A stretch of DNA of 64,000 nt from Flagellimonas aequoris (GCF_003584165.1 NZ_QXFJ01000023.1:434001-498000), one strand, 5' to 3'. Counted from the stretch's first letter, positions 9,998 through 18,820 are shown. Numbers and translations are program-made. The notes: a model not told the origin generated them from the sequence alone.

Positions 9998-11152
9998 TTA
10001 GGTGAGTGCCTGTTCCAGATCGTCCATCAAATCCTCTACATCCTCAATACCCACACTCAACCGGATCAAGGCATCCACCACACCACTTTTTTCACGTTCG
10101 GATTTGGGAATGCTCGCATGGGTCATGCTGGCAGGATGGCCGGCCAAACTTTCCACACCCCCTAACGATTCCGCTAGGGTAAATATTTTCAGTTTCTCCA
10201 CAATTTTTATGGCATCGTCATAGCTTCCACCTTTGGGCACAAAGGAAATCATCCCACCAAATCCACTCATTTGATTCTTGGCTACTTCATGATTGGGATG
10301 GCTCTTAAAACCTGGCCAATACACTTTTTCTATTTTTGGATGGTTTTTGAGAAAGTGGGCAACGGCCTCCCCGTTTTCGCAATGCCGCTGCATCCGAACA
10401 TGGAGCGTTTTGATACCCCGAAGCGTTAAAAAACTATCCATGGGTCCACAAACGGCACCGCTGGCATTCTGGATAAAATACAATCGGTCAGCCAAATCCT
10501 TGTCACTCACCACCAAAGCTCCCACGACCACATCACTGTGGCCGCCGAGATATTTGGTGGCCGAGTGCATCACTATATCGGCGCCTAGATCCAACGGCCG
10601 TTGTAGATACGGCGTTGCGAAGGTGTTGTCCACCGCCAGCAACAAACCGTGCTTTTTGGTGATTTCGGAAACGGCTTTTATGTCGATAATATTCATCATG
10701 GGGTTGGTGGGCGTTTCTACCCAAACCAACTTGGTCTTATCATTGATCTGCACCGCAATGTTGTCCACATGGCCCATCTCCACAAACCGAAAAGTGATGC
10801 CAAATTTTTCATAGACCCGCTTAAAAAGTCGGTAACTACCCCCATATAAGTCACTGGTTGAAATGACCTCATCACCGGGTTCCAACAATTTCATAACGGC
10901 ATCTATGGCGGCTAATCCACTGGCGAAGGCCATGCCGCATTCCCCATTTTCAATACTGGCCAAGGCATTTTCCAAAGCCGTCCGGGTGGGATTGGCACTT
11001 CTGGAATATTCGTATCCCAAATGTCCGCCTGGGGTGGATTGGGCATAGGTGGAGGTTTGGTATATCGGGGGCATCACGGCACCGTAGGCCTTGTCTGGCT
11101 GTTGCCCACCGTGTATGGTCTTACTGTTGAATTTTAACTCTTTTTTGCTCAT
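9998..11152 (-). CDS. metB: Cystathionine gamma-synthase (trans-sulfuration PLP enzyme)
   Basis: A Cys/Met-metabolism PLP enzyme of 384 residues from the ATG (an in-frame TTG three codons earlier is possible). The PLP-binding Lys200 is in MHSATKYLGGHSD. The phosphate-binding YEYSRSANPTR lies near 48-57 and the active-site-loop segment YGGSYRLF near 103-110. The family joins O-acyl-homoserine and cysteine (MetB) or breaks cystathionine (MetC/gamma-lyase), and members are hard to separate by eye. MetB is the closest match. It has a good promoter of its own upstream. Confidence 0.85.
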   Translation of the reverse strand: MSKKELKFNSKTIHGGQQPDKAYGAVMPPIYQTSTYAQSTPGGHLGYEYSRSANPTRTALENALASIENGECGMAFASGLAAIDAVMKLLEPGDEVISTSDLYGGSYRLFKRVYEKFGITFRFVEMGHVDNIAVQINDKTKLVWVETPTNPMMNIIDIKAVSEITKKHGLLLAVDNTFATPYLQRPLDLGADIVMHSATKYLGGHSDVVVGALVVSDKDLADRLYFIQNASGAVCGPMDSFLTLRGIKTLHVRMQRHCENGEAVAHFLKNHPKIEKVYWPGFKSHPNHEVAKNQMSGFGGMISFVPKGGSYDDAIKIVEKLKIFTLAESLGGVESLAGHPASMTHASIPKSEREKSGVVDALIRLSVGIEDVEDLMDDLEQALT

Positions 11153-11170
11153 ACGGGTCAATTCTAGCTA

Positions 11171-11201
11171 CAAATGTATCGTTATCTTTCGGCGTATTCA
11201 A
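11171..11201 (-). promoter_or_regulatory. Bacteroidota-type promoter of metB
   Basis: On the minus strand, TTG (11201-11199), 20 bases, then TACATTTG (11178-11171): a full match to TTG-N19/20-TAnnTTTG. The expected start of transcription is about 10-15 bases before the metB ATG at 11152. Confidence 0.65.
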
Positions 11202-11209
11202 CGATGTGT

Positions 11210-11217
11210 TATTTTTG
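11210..11217 (+). promoter_or_regulatory. Possible -7 element for the DUF3298-type lipoprotein gene
   Basis: TATTTTTG matches TAnnTTTG, 22 bases before the ATG at 11239 and divergent from the metB promoter. The -33 region only shows CTTTCG, so the match is partial. Confidence 0.4.
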
Positions 11218-11238
11218 ATGACCCTAAAATTCCATAAC

Positions 11239-11982
11239 ATGAAAAAATGCCTTGGTGTATTCTTGATACTTGCTTTTGTTGTAGGTTGTGAAACTGAAAG
11301 TAAACTTACCTTCGATACCCTTCAACTGGGAGGGGAAAACTGCACCGATTGTCCTACAATAGAAATCCACATCCCCAATGCATTGGATGAATCATCCGTG
11401 GCCACCGCCATCAACAGGTCTTTAAGGGAGGAAATCATTTCGTTATTATCTTTTAGCGAGGACCAAACCATTGACAGTGTGGATAAGGCCATTGCATCTT
11501 TTACCGACAGTTACAAAGAGCTCAAGGAAAAATTTCCGGAGGAAGTGGCCTGGGAAGCCCAAATCAATGGGGAAGTGGTTTATGAGGATACCAACATTGT
11601 GACCATCAAATTGAATTCCTATTCCTTCACTGGCGGTGCCCACGGCTATGCCTCAACCTCTTTTTTGAATTTTGACAAAGTAGAAGGAACAGAGTTGGAA
11701 AACTACGATCTGTTTGAAGATTATGAAGGGTTTGCCCAATTTGCTGAAGCCCAATTCCGGGACCAAGAAAAAATTCCACAGGACAAGAATATTAATGCCA
11801 CGGGGTTTATGTTCGAAGGCGATGCGTTCCATTTGGCGCAAAATTTAGGCTATACCCCAAACGGAATCCAAATGGTGTACAACCAGTACGAGGTGGCATC
11901 TTATGCCGATGGACCTATTGTATTGACCCTTGCTTTTGATGACATCAACAAGTACTTGAAATTCAAGACCGTAAAATCCTAA
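11239..11982 (+). CDS. DUF3298/DUF4163-type lipoprotein
   Basis: A 247-residue lipoprotein. The start at MKKCLGVF is chosen over an upstream frame extension because it opens the signal peptide with lipobox FVVGC. The body shows the DUF4163-DUF3298 arrangement: VEIHIPNA-like N-terminal segments, TDSYKELKEKFPE, and the signature SYSFTGGAHGY followed by SFLNFD, with an acidic C-terminal domain. These proteins are periplasmic or surface-bound and of unknown role (RsiV-like lysozyme-binding proteins share the DUF3298 fold). The stop codon overlaps that of the convergent DinB gene. Confidence 0.8.
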   Translation: MKKCLGVFLILAFVVGCETESKLTFDTLQLGGENCTDCPTIEIHIPNALDESSVATAINRSLREEIISLLSFSEDQTIDSVDKAIASFTDSYKELKEKFPEEVAWEAQINGEVVYEDTNIVTIKLNSYSFTGGAHGYASTSFLNFDKVEGTELENYDLFEDYEGFAQFAEAQFRDQEKIPQDKNINATGFMFEGDAFHLAQNLGYTPNGIQMVYNQYEVASYADGPIVLTLAFDDINKYLKFKTVKS

Positions 11983-12446
11983 CGGTCCCTTTCCAGAGCA
12001 TGTTTTAAGGCCATTATGGCACCAAGGTGCAATCCTTCGTGGAAGACGTTGAACGCAATGGCATCCTCTGGACCGCTCAACTCAATTTTTACCGAGGTCA
12101 TGTATTCCTGAAAGTTTTTGAACCTTCCGTGTTCGTAATCCAGTTGAATGTGTTTGACCGTGCTGAACAAGTAGGCGTCTATTTTCTCCATTTCCGTTTT
12201 GGAAGGCTCGCCATCCGGGAATGTTCCCTTTCGGTATTTGTTGATCAATTCCTCCTCTATGGTAAAGTCACGACCGCTCAACCCATACAATAATAACTGA
12301 GGGGTCACCACCACATGGGCGACGTTCCACCAAATATTGTTGTTGAACCCTTCAGGAATCCTGAATAAATCCTCCTTTGGGGTATTCTGCAAATAGCCAT
12401 GTAGTATTTTCCTGTTCTTTAGTAGAATGTCAAATAACTTTTCCAT
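11979..12446 (-). CDS. DinB-family four-helix protein
   Basis: A 155-residue protein from ATG 12446. The helical pattern and the three spaced His sites (NVAHVV near residue 46, and FNVFHEGLHLGAI near 135) fit the DinB/YfiT superfamily, which usually binds a metal through three His. Members act as thiol-dependent S-transferases or have unknown roles. It runs divergently from the ArsR-like regulator gene with only 76 bp between, so shared control is possible. Its stop overlaps the convergent lipoprotein gene by three bases. Confidence 0.78.
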   Translation of the reverse strand: MEKLFDILLKNRKILHGYLQNTPKEDLFRIPEGFNNNIWWNVAHVVVTPQLLLYGLSGRDFTIEEELINKYRKGTFPDGEPSKTEMEKIDAYLFSTVKHIQLDYEHGRFKNFQEYMTSVKIELSGPEDAIAFNVFHEGLHLGAIMALKHALERDR

Positions 12447-12474
12447 ATCATCAATCAAAAGATTAAGTCACCAT

Positions 12475-12518
12475 TACATATCTATATTTTTAGATATGTA
12501 AATATTTAATTATATTTG
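12475..12518 (+). promoter_or_regulatory. Operator palindrome and promoter of the ArsR-like gene
   Basis: A perfect 10-bp inverted repeat, TACATATCTA (12475-12484) and TAGATATGTA (12491-12500), with a 6-bp spacer. It is followed 10 bp later by TATATTTG (12511-12518), a consensus -7 element. The palindrome covers the place where the -33 element should be, so a bound repressor would block the promoter. The ATG at 12523 lies four bases after the -7 element, so the mRNA may be leaderless. That the neighbouring regulator binds here is inference. Confidence 0.65.
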
Positions 12519-12522
12519 CCTT

Positions 12523-12825
12523 ATGGATATCATTGAAATCAATAAGGTTCTGTCCAATAAAACTAGGGTTAATATTTTGAAATGGTTGAAAAACCCTGAA
12601 TTAAATTTTCCGCCCCATCAGGACATTGACCATTTTAACGATGGCGTTTGTGTGGGATACATCCAAGATAAGACCGGGTTGTCCCAATCCACCATTTCAA
12701 CCTATTTGAACTCCATGCAGAATGCTGATCTGGTCATCCCGACCCGACATGGCAAATGGACCTATTACAAAAGAAATGAGGATGTGATCCAAGCATACAT
12801 CGAAGCCATACAAAACGAATTGTAA
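12523..12825 (+). CDS. ArsR-like winged-helix transcriptional regulator
   Basis: A 100-residue HTH protein. It opens with IIEINKVLSNKTRVNILKWL, the typical first helices of ArsR regulators. The recognition helix region is QDKTGLSQSTISTYLNSMQ (about 50-68) and the wing is IPTRHGKWTYYKRN. No Cys metal-binding box (ELCVC) is present, and a single Cys lies at VCVGY, so it probably does not sense metal in the classical way. A 10-bp palindrome directly upstream suggests autoregulation. The neighbours, DinB and an amino-acid racemase, are possible targets. Confidence 0.85.
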   Translation: MDIIEINKVLSNKTRVNILKWLKNPELNFPPHQDIDHFNDGVCVGYIQDKTGLSQSTISTYLNSMQNADLVIPTRHGKWTYYKRNEDVIQAYIEAIQNEL

Positions 12826-12891
12826 TTTTTTAAATAGATCTCCTTTGGAGAAACTGCCCAATGCATGGGCCAACCTTTAAAAAAATAAATC

Positions 12892-13584
12892 ATGAAAACA
12901 ATCGGAATGATCGGGGGAATGAGTTGGGAATCTTCCAAAATATATTACCAACACCTCAATGAAATGACACGGGAACAATTAGGGGGTTCTCATTCTTCAA
13001 AATGTATGCTCTCCTCTGTGGACTTTGATGAAATTGAGCGTTATTCCTTTTCCGGGGATTGGGAAAAGATCGGGCAGCTTATGGCCAGAGAAGCCAAAAA
13101 GTTGGAAACCGCAGGATCAGACTTGGTCTTGCTCTGTACCAACACCATCCATCTGGTGAGCAATTATATCACCGAGGCCATAAACATTCCTTTTTTACAT
13201 ATCGCCAACGCTACTGGCGAAGCCATTCAAGAAAAAGGCATGAAAAGGGTGGCTCTATTGGGGACCAAGTTTACCATGGAGGAGGATTTTTATACCAAGA
13301 TTTTGGAAGAGGACTTTGGTTTGGAAGTGTTGATACCAAATGCCGAGGACAGGGAATCCCTTCAATCCATCATCTATAATGAATTGGTAAAAGGGGTTTT
13401 TAAAGACACATCCAAACAAGTTTGCTTGGACATCATCAAAAAAATGAAGGCCGAAGGAGCGGAAGGTGCCATCTTGGGCTGCACCGAACTTCCTTTGCTC
13501 ATTCCCTCCAATGAAGCCGCACTCCCAACATTTGACACGACCAAGATCCACGCCCGAAAAGCCATTGAATTAGCACTATCTTAA
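12892..13584 (+). CDS. Aspartate/glutamate racemase family protein
   Basis: A 230-residue cofactor-independent racemase of the Asp/Glu/hydantoin superfamily. It begins KTIGMIGGMSWESS, the family hallmark. The two catalytic Cys sit in LLCTNTIH (Cys82) and LGCTELPLL (Cys197). The TN and TE contexts fit amino-acid racemase (RacD/YgeA type). Substrate is likely aspartate or a broad set of amino acids. It stands 66 bp behind the ArsR-like gene and may be cotranscribed. Confidence 0.9.
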   Translation: MKTIGMIGGMSWESSKIYYQHLNEMTREQLGGSHSSKCMLSSVDFDEIERYSFSGDWEKIGQLMAREAKKLETAGSDLVLLCTNTIHLVSNYITEAINIPFLHIANATGEAIQEKGMKRVALLGTKFTMEEDFYTKILEEDFGLEVLIPNAEDRESLQSIIYNELVKGVFKDTSKQVCLDIIKKMKAEGAEGAILGCTELPLLIPSNEAALPTFDTTKIHARKAIELALS

Positions 13585-13635
13585 TATGATTTGGCGTAAT
13601 TTTGACTTCTTTTGGCAATTCATCACTATTAGATC

Positions 13636-13989
13636 ATGAAAAAAATATACCACTTGGGCAGCTGTTCCACCTGTCAACGTATTCTTAAAGAATTGGAACC
13701 TTTGGACGGGGTTCAACTTCAAGAAATAAAATCGGAACCCATGACAGCCGCGCAAGTTGATGAAATGAAGGCACTTTCCGGAAGCTTCGAATCATTGTTC
13801 AGCAAAAGGGCCATGTTGTTCCGGCAAAAAGGCCTCCATGAAAAAGAACTTTCCGAAAAAGACTATAGGGAATTGATTTTGGAGCATTACACCTTTTTGA
13901 AAAGGCCCGTAATCCTTGTGGATGGGCAGATTTTTGTGGGCAATTCCAAGAAAACGGTCCAAGCGGCCAAGGAAGCCCTACATCCATGA
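13636..13989 (+). CDS. ArsC/Spx-type thioredoxin-fold protein
   Basis: A 117-residue member of the ArsC/Spx/YffB family with a thioredoxin fold. The redox motif is CSTC at residues 10-13, so unlike arsenate reductase ArsC (single Cys plus RNP) it has a CxxC like Spx. The rest follows the family, with LFSKRAMLFRQ, YRELILEHYTFLKRPVI and GNSKKTV. As a Gram-negative Spx-like paralogue it is more likely a redox enzyme than a transcription factor. The last four bases overlap the start of the EamA gene (ATGA), indicating translational coupling. Confidence 0.82.
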   Translation: MKKIYHLGSCSTCQRILKELEPLDGVQLQEIKSEPMTAAQVDEMKALSGSFESLFSKRAMLFRQKGLHEKELSEKDYRELILEHYTFLKRPVILVDGQIFVGNSKKTVQAAKEALHP

Positions 13990-14882
13990 GTAAAAGAACC
14001 TTGGCCATACTGGCTGCCATTGGGGCCACTACCATCTATGGCATCAACCATACCGTAGCCAAGGGGGTCATGCCCACCTATGTAAAACCCTTTGGGTTTA
14101 TATTGCTGAGGGTCACCGGAGCCGCCATCCTTTTTTGGCTCATCTCCATTTTTGGTCCCAAGGAAAAAATAGAGAAAAGGGACTGGGGGCGAATTTTGGC
14201 ATGTGCCATCTTGGGTATGGTCGTGAACATGCTCTCCTTTTTTAAGGGCCTGCAACTATCTACCCCGATCAACAGTGCGGTCTTGGTCACCATTACTCCT
14301 ATCATTGTAGTGATTTTATCCTCTTTGTTTTTGAGCGAACGGATTACCCTCAACAAAGGGCTTGGCGTGTTCCTGGGTTTCGTTGGGGCTATTGGACTTA
14401 TTCTTTTTGGGGCCGAGATTCGCCATGATGCCCCTAACATTCCATTGGGCAACTTTTTGTTCGTAGTAAATGCTACCGCTTACGGCGCGTACCTCATCGT
14501 GGTAAAAAAACTGATTGAAAAGTACCACCCGTTTACTTTGATGAAGTGGCTGTTCACCATTGCCATTATCATTAATCTACCCATTACCCTCCCCGATGCG
14601 CTGGAAATGGACTGGGGTGCCATGCCGCTTTGGGCCTATGGTTCCATTGCGTTCGTTGTCATCGGGACCACGTTCCTGACGTACTTGTTCAACGTATTTG
14701 CATTGACCCAACTCAAGGCCTCGACCGTAGGGGCGTTTGTATACATGCAACCTTTGGTCGGCATCGTTTTTGCCCTTTTTTCAGGCAAAGACCATCTTAC
14801 CCTTATCAAAATAGTGGCTACGACCTTTGTATTGGTCGGGGTATACCTCGCCAGCAAAAAGCCTAAACCCAACGTAGGGTAG
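13986..14882 (+). CDS. EamA-family (DMT) membrane transporter
   Basis: A 298-residue drug/metabolite transporter with ten predicted membrane helices arranged as two EamA repeats of about 140 residues. Landmarks are ATTIYGINHTVAK in helix 1 and PTYVKPFGFILLRVTGA in helix 2. The second repeat contains FNVFALTQLKASTVGAFVYMQPLVG. Substrate cannot be told from sequence; family members export amino acids and other metabolites. It starts inside the stop of the ArsC-like gene. Confidence 0.9.
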   Translation: MSKRTLAILAAIGATTIYGINHTVAKGVMPTYVKPFGFILLRVTGAAILFWLISIFGPKEKIEKRDWGRILACAILGMVVNMLSFFKGLQLSTPINSAVLVTITPIIVVILSSLFLSERITLNKGLGVFLGFVGAIGLILFGAEIRHDAPNIPLGNFLFVVNATAYGAYLIVVKKLIEKYHPFTLMKWLFTIAIIINLPITLPDALEMDWGAMPLWAYGSIAFVVIGTTFLTYLFNVFALTQLKASTVGAFVYMQPLVGIVFALFSGKDHLTLIKIVATTFVLVGVYLASKKPKPNVG

Positions 14883-14907
14883 CTATAAAAAAGGTCTTTT
14901 GGATTTG

Positions 14908-15381
14908 TTACAGGTCTTTGGGAACCTGAACGAACTTTCGGGTGTCCTCCTTGGTCAAAACCTTAAAATCCTTTGATTGTTCCATGGCCTGGAACGCTTC
15001 CAAAAATTCTACGGGAAGACCTATCAACTTTCGCTCCTTCAAATCGATCCAAGCACCCATCATCTCACAACGGGCAAAATTTTTGCCTTTGAAATCGTAA
15101 AAGTTGTGCCGGAACTCAAAGAACATCCCATCCTCGCTCATCCCCACAAATTCCAAGGAAACTTTTACCGGTCTACCAGGGAAGGCCTCCTTAAAATAAT
15201 AGACGTGTTCATAGAAAACCACGGGGCCTATATTGTGGATGGCCATACTCACTTGGTTGAAGCCCAACTGGCCCAAATACGCCATCCGGGTATGGCTCAT
15301 AAAATTGATGTAGGCCGAATTGGCCATGTGGCGATTGGCATCCAAATCGCTCCAACGAATCTCGAACTCTTTAAAAAACAT
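14908..15381 (-). CDS. Acyl-CoA thioesterase (4HBT hotdog fold)
   Basis: A 157-residue hotdog-fold thioesterase. RWSDLDANRHMANSAYINFM near residues 8-27 carries the 4-hydroxybenzoyl-CoA thioesterase active-site pattern (Asp, then Asn-His-Met). HTRMAYLGQLGF and VFYEHVYYFKEAFPG are typical later segments. It hydrolyses acyl-CoA thioesters; the chain length is unknown. Monocistronic, and convergent with the EamA gene. Confidence 0.85.
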   Translation of the reverse strand: MFFKEFEIRWSDLDANRHMANSAYINFMSHTRMAYLGQLGFNQVSMAIHNIGPVVFYEHVYYFKEAFPGRPVKVSLEFVGMSEDGMFFEFRHNFYDFKGKNFARCEMMGAWIDLKERKLIGLPVEFLEAFQAMEQSKDFKVLTKEDTRKFVQVPKDL

Positions 15382-15496
15382 AGCAGGTTATTTTGTTATG
15401 CATGCATAATAATTGTAAAAATACCATAGTTTTGAATACTGTTTCCATCGAGTAGCAGAATAGTTCCTATTTTTAAACATAGTTTAACATCACGCC

Positions 15497-16474
15497 ATGA
15501 GCCAAAAAGCCGAATTCATCCAAAACCTTTCCTTACCCGTTGTAGCCGCCCCCATGTTTTTGATCTCTGGGCCCAAATTGGTCATCGAATGCTGCAAGAA
15601 CGGTATCGTCGGCACCTTTCCGGCATTGAACCAACGCACCAGTGAAGGTTTTGAGGAATGGCTCATCGAAATCAAATCCGAGCTCAAAAAATTTGAGGAG
15701 GAAACCGGCAAAAAAGCAGCTCCCTTTGGGGTGAACTTGGTGGTGCATCCCACCAATCCACGTTTGGAGGCCGATGTAAGACTCTGTATGAAGCATAAAG
15801 TCCCCTTGGTCATTACCTCCTTGGGTGCCGTAAGCATGGTGGTCGATGCCATTCACAGTTATGGCGGTTTGGTTTTCCATGATATCATCAAAAAAAGACA
15901 TGCCGAAAAAGCGGCCGAAGCTGGAGTGGATGGTTTGATCCTCGTATCGGCAGGTGCCGGTGGGCACGGCGGGACCATCAATCCCATGAGCTTGATCACC
16001 GAAGTGAAAAAATTCTTCCATAAGACCATTTTGCTTTCGGGGTGCATCAGCACGGGACGGGACATTGCCTCTGCCATGCAAATGGGGGCCGACCTAGCCT
16101 ATATGGGGACCCGTTTTATTAATACCGAAGAAAGTCAGGCTACGGAAGAATATCGAAAAATGATCATGGATGCCGGGGCCAGTGACATTGTCTATACGGC
16201 TGCCATTTCTGGGGTACATGCCAATTTTTTGGCTGCCAGCCTTAAAGCTGCGGGCATTACCGAAGAGGATTTGAAAAAAGATACCAAAATCGACTTTGGC
16301 AAGGAGCTCAACACCGAGGCCAAAGCTTGGAAAACCATTTGGTCTGCTGGACAGGGGGCTACAGCCATAGATGATGTGCTTCCTGTTTCCAAACTCGTAG
16401 AAAAATTGAAGGGCGAGTTTAAATCGGCCATAGAAGAACAGGCCAAACTCCTTGAAACCTACGCCAAAGATTAA
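15497..16474 (+). CDS. NAD(P)H-dependent nitronate monooxygenase (class I type)
   Basis: A 325-residue FMN TIM-barrel protein of the 2-nitropropane dioxygenase/nitronate monooxygenase family. It starts with LPVVAAPMFLISGP. The conserved His lies in SAGAGGHGG, followed by LLSGCISTGRDIASAMQMGADLAYMGTRF, the FMN phosphate-binding part. The family detoxifies alkyl nitronates such as propionate 3-nitronate. Some members reduce quinones or are uncharacterised, so the exact substrate is not shown. It lies nine bases upstream of an alpha/beta-hydrolase and forms an operon with it. Confidence 0.87.
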   Translation: MSQKAEFIQNLSLPVVAAPMFLISGPKLVIECCKNGIVGTFPALNQRTSEGFEEWLIEIKSELKKFEEETGKKAAPFGVNLVVHPTNPRLEADVRLCMKHKVPLVITSLGAVSMVVDAIHSYGGLVFHDIIKKRHAEKAAEAGVDGLILVSAGAGGHGGTINPMSLITEVKKFFHKTILLSGCISTGRDIASAMQMGADLAYMGTRFINTEESQATEEYRKMIMDAGASDIVYTAAISGVHANFLAASLKAAGITEEDLKKDTKIDFGKELNTEAKAWKTIWSAGQGATAIDDVLPVSKLVEKLKGEFKSAIEEQAKLLETYAKD

Positions 16475-16482
16475 ACAGCCCC

Positions 16483-17442
16483 ATGCCACAAATCGCCTCC
16501 AATTATAAACCACCCTTATTTTTCCGAAATGGTCATTTGGCCACCATTTATTCGGGAATCATCCGATCCGTGAACGGAGTGGTGCAAAAAAGGGAGCGAT
16601 TGATCCTTTCCGATGGGGATTTTTTGGATCTGGACTGGAGCGAAGCCACGCAATCGACCCAAAAACTGGTCATCCTGCTACACGGATTGGAAGGTGACGG
16701 ACAACGGCCCTACATTACCGGGAGCGCCAAAATCCTGAATGAGAATGGTTACGATGCCTGTGCCGTGAATTACAGGGGCTGTAGTGGGGAAACAAACCGT
16801 TTGTATCGCTCCTATCACAGTGGGGCCACGGAAGATCTGATAGAAGTCATCGACCACATTCTCAACACCAGAAACTACAGTGAGATTTATTTAAAAGGCT
16901 TCAGTTTGGGCGGTAACCTTTTGTTGAAATATTTGGGTGAAGGCAACCAGATTCCAAAGGAAATGAAGGGTGCCGTAGCGGTTTCCGTGCCCTGTAGCCT
17001 GCACAATTCCTGTACGCAATTGCTCAGTCCCAAAAATGTATTGTATGCCCAAAGGTTCAAAAAAAATCTGTTGGACAAGCTTAGGCAAAAGCAACAATTG
17101 TTCCCGGAGCGCATTACCAATGCCGACATCAAAAAGATTAAGACCCTAAAGGATTTTGATGATATCTACACCAGTCGGGCCCATCATTTTAAGGATGCCC
17201 TGGATTATTATGAGCAATGTAGTTCGCTCCAATTTTTACCTAACATCGCTGTTCCAAGCTTGATCATCAACGCCAAGGATGATTCTTTCCTGGGCCCGGA
17301 ATGTTATCCTTTTGAAGAAGTAGACCGAAATCACAACCTATACCTGGAAACGCCAAATTATGGGGGGCACGTCGGTTTTTGGGGTAAAAAGAACATCACC
17401 TATACCGAGAAACGAGCCTTGGATTTTTTCGAGTCCCTTTGA
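16483..17442 (+). CDS. YheT-like alpha/beta-hydrolase
   Basis: A 319-residue alpha/beta-hydrolase of the YheT/EMB8 family (COG0429). The motif LLHGLEGDGQRPYI holds the oxyanion-hole region and AVNYRGCSGETN follows. The nucleophile Ser is in KGFSLGGNLLLKY (G-x-S-x-G-G). The acid is in NAKDDSFLGPECYP and the His in GGHVGFWG. Family members are esterases or lipases with poorly known natural substrates. Second gene of the pair with the nitronate monooxygenase. Confidence 0.87.
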   Translation: MPQIASNYKPPLFFRNGHLATIYSGIIRSVNGVVQKRERLILSDGDFLDLDWSEATQSTQKLVILLHGLEGDGQRPYITGSAKILNENGYDACAVNYRGCSGETNRLYRSYHSGATEDLIEVIDHILNTRNYSEIYLKGFSLGGNLLLKYLGEGNQIPKEMKGAVAVSVPCSLHNSCTQLLSPKNVLYAQRFKKNLLDKLRQKQQLFPERITNADIKKIKTLKDFDDIYTSRAHHFKDALDYYEQCSSLQFLPNIAVPSLIINAKDDSFLGPECYPFEEVDRNHNLYLETPNYGGHVGFWGKKNITYTEKRALDFFESL

Positions 17443-17550
17443 AATGCCTTCTCTGTGAGATTCAAAACAAAAAACTGCCCGATTATTAGTGTCTAATGCC
17501 TATCTTAGTAGCTGCATTTTTTACACAAACAAACATCAATTGAGCAAATA

Positions 17551-18030
17551 ATGAAAAAAGTAGTTCTATTCTTGGCCTTGGGTGCCATGATTGCAAGTTG
17601 CGGAGGAAAAAAGGAAGAAAAGAAAGATGGTTTTGAGGTAAGTAGAACCAAAACCGAGGATGCCAAGGCTCCAACCAGTCAAGAAATCCCTGTGGATTTG
17701 AGCAATAAGGGAGTTGGTCCCATCAAGAGTGTGGAATTTGGTGCTGAAATTGACCAAGCCATGGCCGACAGGGGTAAAGGAAAATTCGAGTCCATCTGTG
17801 TGGCTTGCCACATGATCGATCAACGTATGATCGGTCCAGCACTTAAAGGTGTATATGACAGAAGAAGTCCTGAATGGGTCATGAACATGATCTTGAATCC
17901 TGATGGTATGTTGAAGGAAGATCCTATTGCCAAGGCTTTGCTGAAAGAATACAACAATGCGATCATGCTCAACCAAAACCTTACCGAGGATGAAGCAAGG
18001 GACGTTGCCGAATACTTGAGAACGTTCTAG
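17551..18030 (+). CDS. Lipoprotein cytochrome c (monohaem, class I)
   Basis: A 159-residue cytochrome. The signal peptide ends in a lipobox, MIASC (lipidated Cys17), then comes a Lys/Glu-rich linker (residues 19-50). The haem c site is CVACH at 83-87, and candidate axial Met ligands follow (MIGPALKGVY and the later Met-rich helix). The end is the usual helix LTEDEARDVAEYLRTF. It carries electrons in the periplasm, anchored to a membrane. It is single, with a clear terminator after it. The partner enzyme is not in the window. Confidence 0.88.
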   Translation: MKKVVLFLALGAMIASCGGKKEEKKDGFEVSRTKTEDAKAPTSQEIPVDLSNKGVGPIKSVEFGAEIDQAMADRGKGKFESICVACHMIDQRMIGPALKGVYDRRSPEWVMNMILNPDGMLKEDPIAKALLKEYNNAIMLNQNLTEDEARDVAEYLRTF

Positions 18031-18052
18031 TAACCGAACCTATATATTATTG

Positions 18053-18095
18053 AAATGCTGTTGTTTAATTGCTTAAGCGACAGCATTTTTTTATT
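18053..18095 (+). terminator. Rho-independent terminator after cytochrome c gene
   Basis: A 9-bp stem, AAATGCTGT (18053-18061) and ACAGCATTT (18080-18088), extended by weaker pairs in the loop, then TTTTTATTTT. It lies 23 bases after the stop. Confidence 0.8.
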
Positions 18096-18115
18096 TTAGG
18101 GTAAATACAAAAGCC

Positions 18116-18820
18116 ATGAAAAAAGCACTTTTTACCCTTTTGGGTTTGCTATGTTTACCCGCCATCCATGCCCAAAGCATACAGGGAGCATGGACCACCA
18201 CTCAATCAAGCAATGGAATTGAAATAGAACACGTTCTCATTTTTGCAGGGGATTATTTTTCCGAAGGCATCTTTGAGAAATCCACAGGAAAATTTTCGGG
18301 CACCAAAGGAGGAAGCTTCAAATCCAACGGCGATGCACTGGACCTCCATTACGAATACTCCACGACTGATCCAGAATCCGTCGGAACGACCAATGCCGTT
18401 GCCTTCAAAATAAACGGTGAAGCACTTGAACTGGGCGAATGGACTTGGAGACGATTGGATGACGGTACCCCAGGAGATTTACATGGCGCTTGGCTCATTT
18501 CTGGCAGAAAACGGGATGGTGAAATTGTGAAACGCGATACTTCCGGTCCGAGAAAAACCATGAAGATCCTATCCGGAACCCGCTTTCAATGGATCGCTTA
18601 CAATACCGAGACCAAACAATTCATGGGAACTGGTGGCGGCACCTACACCACCGCTGATGGAAAATACACGGAAAACATTGGTTTCTTTTCCAGGGACGAT
18701 TCGCGGGTAGGGGCAGGTTTACAGTTTGATTATGAGTTAAAGGATGGTGACTGGCACCATTCCGGACTGAGCAGTAAAGGCGATCCCATTTATGAAGTGT
18801 GGAGCCTTAGAAATCCTTGA
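18116..18820 (+). CDS. Secreted protein with two lipocalin-like repeats
   Basis: A 234-residue exported protein; the signal peptide MKKALFTLLGLLCLPAIHA is cleaved before QS. The mature part shows an internal duplication: IQGAWTTTQ (about 22) with FSGTKGGSF and a closing Trp (about 105) is repeated as LHGAWLISG (about 124) with FMGTGGGTYT and a closing VWSL. The pattern (G-A-W entry, Gly-rich turn, beta-strands) resembles the lipocalin-like/DUF4488 folds of Bacteroidota secreted proteins. Function unknown. A terminator precedes it, so it has its own promoter. Confidence 0.7.
   Translation: MKKALFTLLGLLCLPAIHAQSIQGAWTTTQSSNGIEIEHVLIFAGDYFSEGIFEKSTGKFSGTKGGSFKSNGDALDLHYEYSTTDPESVGTTNAVAFKINGEALELGEWTWRRLDDGTPGDLHGAWLISGRKRDGEIVKRDTSGPRKTMKILSGTRFQWIAYNTETKQFMGTGGGTYTTADGKYTENIGFFSRDDSRVGAGLQFDYELKDGDWHHSGLSSKGDPIYEVWSLRNP

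Noticed and set aside
12840..12891. Short palindrome GCCCA/TGGGC before the racemase gene, considered as a terminator
   Set aside because: The stem is only five pairs and no T-run follows; the ArsR-like gene and the racemase may be cotranscribed.
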